64,000 nt of DNA from Geomonas paludis. Its GTDB lineage: Bacteria > Desulfobacterota > Desulfuromonadia > Geobacterales > Geobacteraceae. The stretch covers positions 930,001 through 994,000 of the forward strand of contig NZ_BLXY01000002.1 of the NCBI RefSeq assembly GCF_014193585.1, written 5' to 3'. This document shows, piece after piece, positions 60,761-64,000 of the stretch (position 1 is its first letter; every line of letters begins with the position of its first letter). Below the pieces are notes generated by a model. It had not been told where the DNA came from. It did no database searches and saw only the letters and a list, made by a program, of their open reading frames with translations. Position numbers and translations under genes: made by a program.

Positions 60761-61756
60761 CTATTCGGTGTTGTCGACGAAACGGAGCGCGGCCTCGGGC
60801 GAGCGCGCGCCGGCCACCTGGAAACCGCACACCGACTCGTCCAGGCGGCACCAGACTGTGTCGCACAGCTTAAGCCCCACCGCCTGCGCGTTCTCCTCCA
60901 GGTAGCGCAGGTGCCTGGTCCCGGGGATGGGGACGATGTCGCTGCCGCGGCGCAACAGCCAGGCGAGCGCCACCTGGGCCGGGGTGGCATCGTGGGCGCA
61001 GGCGAGTTCGTTGACCATGGAGACCAGGGTGAAGTTGTGGCGCAGGTTCTCGGCCAGAAAGCGCGGGTTCTTGCGGCGCCAGTCGCAGGGCTCCAGGTCG
61101 TCCGTGCTCCTGATCTTGCCGGCGAGAAATCCCCTCCCCATGGGGCTGTAGGCGACGAAGCCGATGCCCAGTTCGCGCAGGACCGGCAGGAGCTTGTCCT
61201 CCACCCCCCGCTCCCACAGCGAATATTCCGACTGCACCGCGGAAAGCGGGTGCACGGCGTGGGCGCGGCGCACGATGCCGGGGCCCACCTCGGAAAGGCC
61301 TATGTAGCGCACCTTCCCCTCGGCCACCAGTTGCGCCAGGGCGCCCACCGTTTCCTCGACCGGTACCGCCGGGTCCAGCCGGTGCTGGTAGTAGAGGTCG
61401 ATGTAGTCCGTCCCCAGGCGTTTCAGGGAGCCCTCGATGGACCTGCGCACCTGGGCGGGGCTGCTGTCGAGCCCGATCTGCCTGCCGTGCGGGCCGAAGC
61501 GCCAGGCGAACTTGGTGGCCAGCACCAGCTTCCGGCGCGGGACCTCCTTCAGCAGGCGTCCCAGCAGCTCCTCGTTGCAGAAGGGGCCGTAGACCTCGGC
61601 GGTATCCCAGAAGGTGATGCCCAGTTCGATGGCGCGGCGCAGCACCCGGATCGACTCGGTCAAGTCGCCGCTGCCGTAGCAGTAGGTCAACCCCCGGCAG
61701 CCAAGCCCCAGCGCCGACACCTCCAACCCCTGTCGGCCAAGTTTGCGTTTGTGCAT
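60761..61756 (-). CDS. Aldo/keto reductase
   Basis: A 331-residue NADPH-dependent (alpha/beta)8 oxidoreductase. It has the catalytic Asp/Tyr (WDTAEVYGPF, Y near 55), Lys (ATKFAW) and His (DLYYQHRLDP). LGLGCRGLTYCYGSGD at the start and the C-terminal IPGTRHLRYLEEN cofactor loop are as in the YajO/Gcy-type family. It reduces aldehydes or ketones; substrate unknown. GGAGGTTTCC lies before the start. No operon partner. Confidence 0.9.
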   Translation of the reverse strand: MHKRKLGRQGLEVSALGLGCRGLTYCYGSGDLTESIRVLRRAIELGITFWDTAEVYGPFCNEELLGRLLKEVPRRKLVLATKFAWRFGPHGRQIGLDSSPAQVRRSIEGSLKRLGTDYIDLYYQHRLDPAVPVEETVGALAQLVAEGKVRYIGLSEVGPGIVRRAHAVHPLSAVQSEYSLWERGVEDKLLPVLRELGIGFVAYSPMGRGFLAGKIRSTDDLEPCDWRRKNPRFLAENLRHNFTLVSMVNELACAHDATPAQVALAWLLRRGSDIVPIPGTRHLRYLEENAQAVGLKLCDTVWCRLDESVCGFQVAGARSPEAALRFVDNTE

Positions 61757-62063
61757 GGAAACCTCCTAAGAGCTTCAAATACCGTTCAAGGTTCAACGTT
61801 CAACGTTCGATGATGACATAGGCTCCGGCCACGACTTCCCGACGGCAACTGTTGCGCTCGCTGCTAACCTCCCAAGCCTTCGACCTTCAACCTCGCCCTC
61901 GCCCTCGAAACGTTGAACATTGAACGTTGAACGGGTTTTGCCTCTCCCCTCTCCGGCAACAAAAATAGCCCATACGGATATGGGCTATTTCTGCGGCAGG
62001 GTGGTCAGGATTGCCGAAGGCCAGGGTGCTGCAGGTGAGCGCGGGAGCCCTGGCCGGTCATGG
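61757..62063. other. Intergenic region with short inverted direct-repeat clusters
   Basis: GTTCAAGGTTCAACGTTCAA (61783-61802) and its inverse TTGAACATTGAACGTTGAAC (61912-61931) are paired repeats about 110 bp apart. The region also has a terminator at 61961-61990. The repeats resemble a dispersed intergenic element. No gene. Confidence 0.5.
61961..61990 (-). terminator. Rho-independent terminator after the OmpA-like gene
   Basis: Perfect 12-bp stem AAATAGCCCATA/TATGGGCTATTT with a CGGA loop, ending on the minus strand in TTTTTG. It lies about 75 bp past the OmpA stop. The symmetric A/T ends allow weak action on the plus strand too. Confidence 0.85.
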
Positions 62064-63485
62064 CTACTTGTTGACGACGCAGTCGATGATGGCGTTGATC
62101 CTGCGGTTTTGCTGCCGCCCTTCCGCCGTCTTGTTGTAGGCGATGGGGCGGGTGGACCCGAACCCTTTGGCGGAGAGGCGGGAGCGCTCGATACCGAAGT
62201 TCTTGACCAGGTAGTCGACCACGTTCTGGGCGCGCTGCTGGGACAGCTTCATGTTGTGGGCGGCATCGCCGGTGTTGTCGGTATGCCCCTCGATGACCGC
62301 GGTGGTGGTGGTGTAACGCTTCATGTAGTCGGCGACCTTGGCGATCTCATCGCGGTACTGCGGCTTGACCTCGGCCTTGCCGGAGTCGAAGTCGACCACC
62401 AGGGACATGCACAGCCGCTCCGGCGGGGTGACCTGCTGCACGTCGAAGGCGCAGTCGATGATGGCCTCGATACGGCGGTTCTTCTGCTTCCCTTCGTTGG
62501 TGGCGTTGTCGGCGATGGGGCGGGTGAAGCCGTACCCCTTGGCGGCAAGACGGGTGCGCTCGATGCCGTACTGCTCGGCCAGCACGTCGACCACGGCCTG
62601 GGCGCGGCGCTGGGAGAGATCCATGTTGTGGTTGTAGGAACCGACGTTGTCGGTGTGCCCCTCGATGACGGCGGTGGTGGTCGGATACTTCTTCATGAAG
62701 TTGCCCACCTGGGCGATCTGGTCGCGCAGCTCCTGGCGCACGATGGCCTTGTCGATGTCGAACTCACCCTGCAGGGTGATGCAGTACTTGTAGTGCCCCG
62801 GGGTCGGCTCGGCGGCGACCGGCTGCGGCTGCGGCTGGGCTTCGGGCTGCGCCGGCGGCGGGGTCTGGGCGACGGTGCCGCCCGGCTCGGCTGCCGCAGC
62901 CTTGGCGGGAGCGGCTTTCATGGTCCGCCCACCCATCACGAAGGTGAGGCCGATGCTGTATTCCCAGTTCCTGGCGATGTTCTCCTCGATGTCGGAGCTC
63001 TGGAAGTCGATGATGCGGCGGGCGTCGGCCCTGAAGGCGATGTCGTCGTTGAAGAACAGCTTGAAGCCGGCGCCGCCGTTGGCGGTGCCGTCGTGGAGGT
63101 TGGCGCCGTGGTACCTGATGGTGTACCCGCCGCCGCCCAGGGCCAGATAGGGGACGAAGGCCGACCTGGGCATGAAGTTCCAGATCAGGTCCAGGTGGTA
63201 GGAGTACATGCCGTTCTCGCGATCGGTGGCCTGGTCCTCCACCCTCAGGTAGCTCCCCACGAGCTCGGTGGCGAAGTTGTCGGTCCAGTCGTAGCCGAGC
63301 CGCAAACCACCGGTGATCCGGTTCTCCCTGTAGGTGCGCTGGGGCAGTTTCGAATCGTCGAAGATGTAGCCGCCGACGAAGGGGGAGATGGAGAACGCAC
63401 CCGCACGTTCTCCGGCGTGCGCCGTGGCGGCCAGCGCCATCACGGCCAGGACCATGATGCAGATGAAGCCGGTGATCTTTTTCAT
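62064..63485 (-). CDS. OmpA-family outer-membrane protein with two tandem OmpA domains
   Basis: A 473-residue protein: signal peptide (about 1-24, cut near AHAGERAG), N-terminal 8-strand barrel (about 28-185; FSISPFVGGYIFDDSKLPQR), an Ala/Pro/Gln-rich linker (about 195-225), then two OmpA_C peptidoglycan-binding domains. These are at about 228-345 (VIEGHTDNVGSYNHNMDLSQ) and 350-470 (VIEGHTDNTGDAAHNMKLSQ). The two OmpA domains are very alike, so they arose by duplication. It anchors the outer membrane to the cell wall. The ATG follows AAGGAGGCTACCACG; the leader is long. Confidence 0.92.
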   Translation of the reverse strand: MKKITGFICIMVLAVMALAATAHAGERAGAFSISPFVGGYIFDDSKLPQRTYRENRITGGLRLGYDWTDNFATELVGSYLRVEDQATDRENGMYSYHLDLIWNFMPRSAFVPYLALGGGGYTIRYHGANLHDGTANGGAGFKLFFNDDIAFRADARRIIDFQSSDIEENIARNWEYSIGLTFVMGGRTMKAAPAKAAAAEPGGTVAQTPPPAQPEAQPQPQPVAAEPTPGHYKYCITLQGEFDIDKAIVRQELRDQIAQVGNFMKKYPTTTAVIEGHTDNVGSYNHNMDLSQRRAQAVVDVLAEQYGIERTRLAAKGYGFTRPIADNATNEGKQKNRRIEAIIDCAFDVQQVTPPERLCMSLVVDFDSGKAEVKPQYRDEIAKVADYMKRYTTTTAVIEGHTDNTGDAAHNMKLSQQRAQNVVDYLVKNFGIERSRLSAKGFGSTRPIAYNKTAEGRQQNRRINAIIDCVVNK

Positions 63486-63737
63486 CGTGGTAGCCTCCTT
63501 GTTGAGAAGGATCGTCTCCCGATCCTCCCGCTAATTTTTTCGAGCCGGCCTCTGGCTGGCCCATCCCATCCCGGCCCTTGCCGGCGTGAAAGATCCTGTA
63601 ACCCGCTGATTCGATTCCCCGATGCCCCGTCGGGCAGTGCCGGAAAAATTAACGTTTACCAATATAGCTGCATTCGCTTCCGTGTCAACCTGCCAACCCG
63701 CGCTGGAAGCCGCTGCGCAAAGGCTGCACAGTCAGGT
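63486..63737. other. Upstream region of the OmpA-like gene
   Basis: About 250 bp with an A/T-rich part near 63648-63672, a likely promoter area, and a GC-rich leader with two hairpins (GGATCG/CGATCC at 63508-63524 and CCGGC/GCCGG near 63572-63583). A TTAACGTTTACC string at 63649-63660 only loosely resembles the MerR-type operator. No gene. Confidence 0.35.
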
Positions 63738-64000
63738 TTACTCGCCGCGATTGCGGGTCATGTCCCGGGCGGCCGGTACCTCCTGCGCCGGAAGGCCCGC
63801 CTCGAGGTATGCGGCGAGCCCTCCCGCCAGGGTCCGCGCCTGGAGACCGTTCTCCTTGAGCCATGCCGCCAGCTCCAGGGCAGGCTCGTCGTTGGGCAGA
63901 GCGGAGACCACCACGACCAGGCGGTCGCGCGGAAATTCCGGCAGCTGCCGGCGGGCCTCGTCGAAATCGACCCTGAGCCCCCCGCGCACCCGGTGCACGG
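63738..64000 (-). CDS. Rhodanese-like domain protein (5' end beyond window)
   Basis: The last 87 codons of a minus-strand gene that continues past the window. RVRGGLRVDFDEARRQLPEF, DRLVVVVSALPNDEPALELA, AAWLKENGLQARTLAGGLAA and YLEAGLP have the pattern of a rhodanese fold. The cysteine position in the loop is replaced by Ala/Leu (VSALPNDEPA), so it may lack sulfurtransferase activity. It is possibly the C-terminal domain of a larger protein. Confidence 0.6.
   Translation of the reverse strand, partial: VHRVRGGLRVDFDEARRQLPEFPRDRLVVVVSALPNDEPALELAAWLKENGLQARTLAGGLAAYLEAGLPAQEVPAARDMTRNRGE

Noticed and set aside
63649-63660. TTAACGTTTACC as a fourth MerR-type operator
   Set aside because: It matches only part of the motif and lacks the GTCAA half seen in the two strong sites.
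63486-63737. Leader of the OmpA-like gene, and the region before 23147, as cyclic-di-GMP riboswitches
   Set aside because: The conserved GEMM core and its receptor helix pattern could not be found.

Overview
The window looks like a chromosomal segment of a Geobacteraceae bacterium (Geobacter/Geomonas type; inferred from gene content, not from a database search). The base composition is GC-rich. Several genes fit an anaerobic respirer that oxidises organic acids: a fused B12 acyl-CoA mutase, an ActP-type symporter with its DUF485 partner, an acetyl-CoA hydrolase/CoA-transferase, a Dcu-type dicarboxylate carrier and a large NAD-glutamate dehydrogenase. Many PAS hybrid kinases are also present. 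No rRNA, tRNA or CRISPR array was recognised.

Region 1 (1-14.4 kb) is acyl-CoA and organic-acid metabolism. On the minus strand it carries thiolase, 3-hydroxyacyl-CoA dehydrogenase and a crotonase cut by the window edge. These are followed by an M24 peptidase/nitroreductase pair, the fused mutase IcmF with a small Cys-rich partner, symporter plus DUF485, an IclR regulator and a CoA-transferase. A MerR-family regulator (13941-14357) is flanked by copies of one 16-bp motif, TTTACGTTAAWGTCAA. The copies lie in the promoters of the thiolase operon and the CoA-transferase gene, with a weaker copy at the regulator's own start. This suggests a LiuR-like local regulon.

Region 2 (14.4-32.4 kb) holds signalling and housekeeping genes: an outer-membrane DUF3187/FIST/hybrid-kinase operon, a holin-like/DUF3618/YtxH envelope operon, an adenosine or adenine deaminase, two more sensors, a methyltransferase, a rhodanese, a homocysteine methyltransferase family protein and a P-type ATPase.

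Region 3 (32.3-40.9 kb) is the accessory island. It has a GNAT gene with an attC-like relic, a higBA toxin-antitoxin pair, a large palindrome and a WD40-caspase protein. Next comes a run of five minus-strand gene cassettes separated by attC sites: Tat-exported metallophosphoesterase, YCII-like, DUF4826, Imm63-like and a small membrane protein. At the upstream end, in the canonical divergent orientation, lies the C-terminal remnant of an integron-type tyrosine recombinase. I read this as a fossil chromosomal integron. A tandem array of ten 21-bp units follows.

Region 4 (40.9-56.8 kb) carries a fibronectin-III-like protein, a chemoreceptor, and a divergent solute-binding sensor kinase with an NtrC-type regulator. 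A predicted sigma-54 promoter with two dyad upstream sites precedes a Dcu-type carrier that has a parvulin-type rotamase domain spliced into its middle. NAD-glutamate dehydrogenase, another hybrid kinase, CheD and an SRPBCC protein follow. Region 5 (56.9-64 kb) has a transketolase/transaldolase/J-domain operon, an aldo-keto reductase, an OmpA protein with two OmpA domains and an edge-truncated rhodanese-like gene. GC-rich dispersed repeats, including REPIN-like inverted pairs, fill many intergenic gaps.
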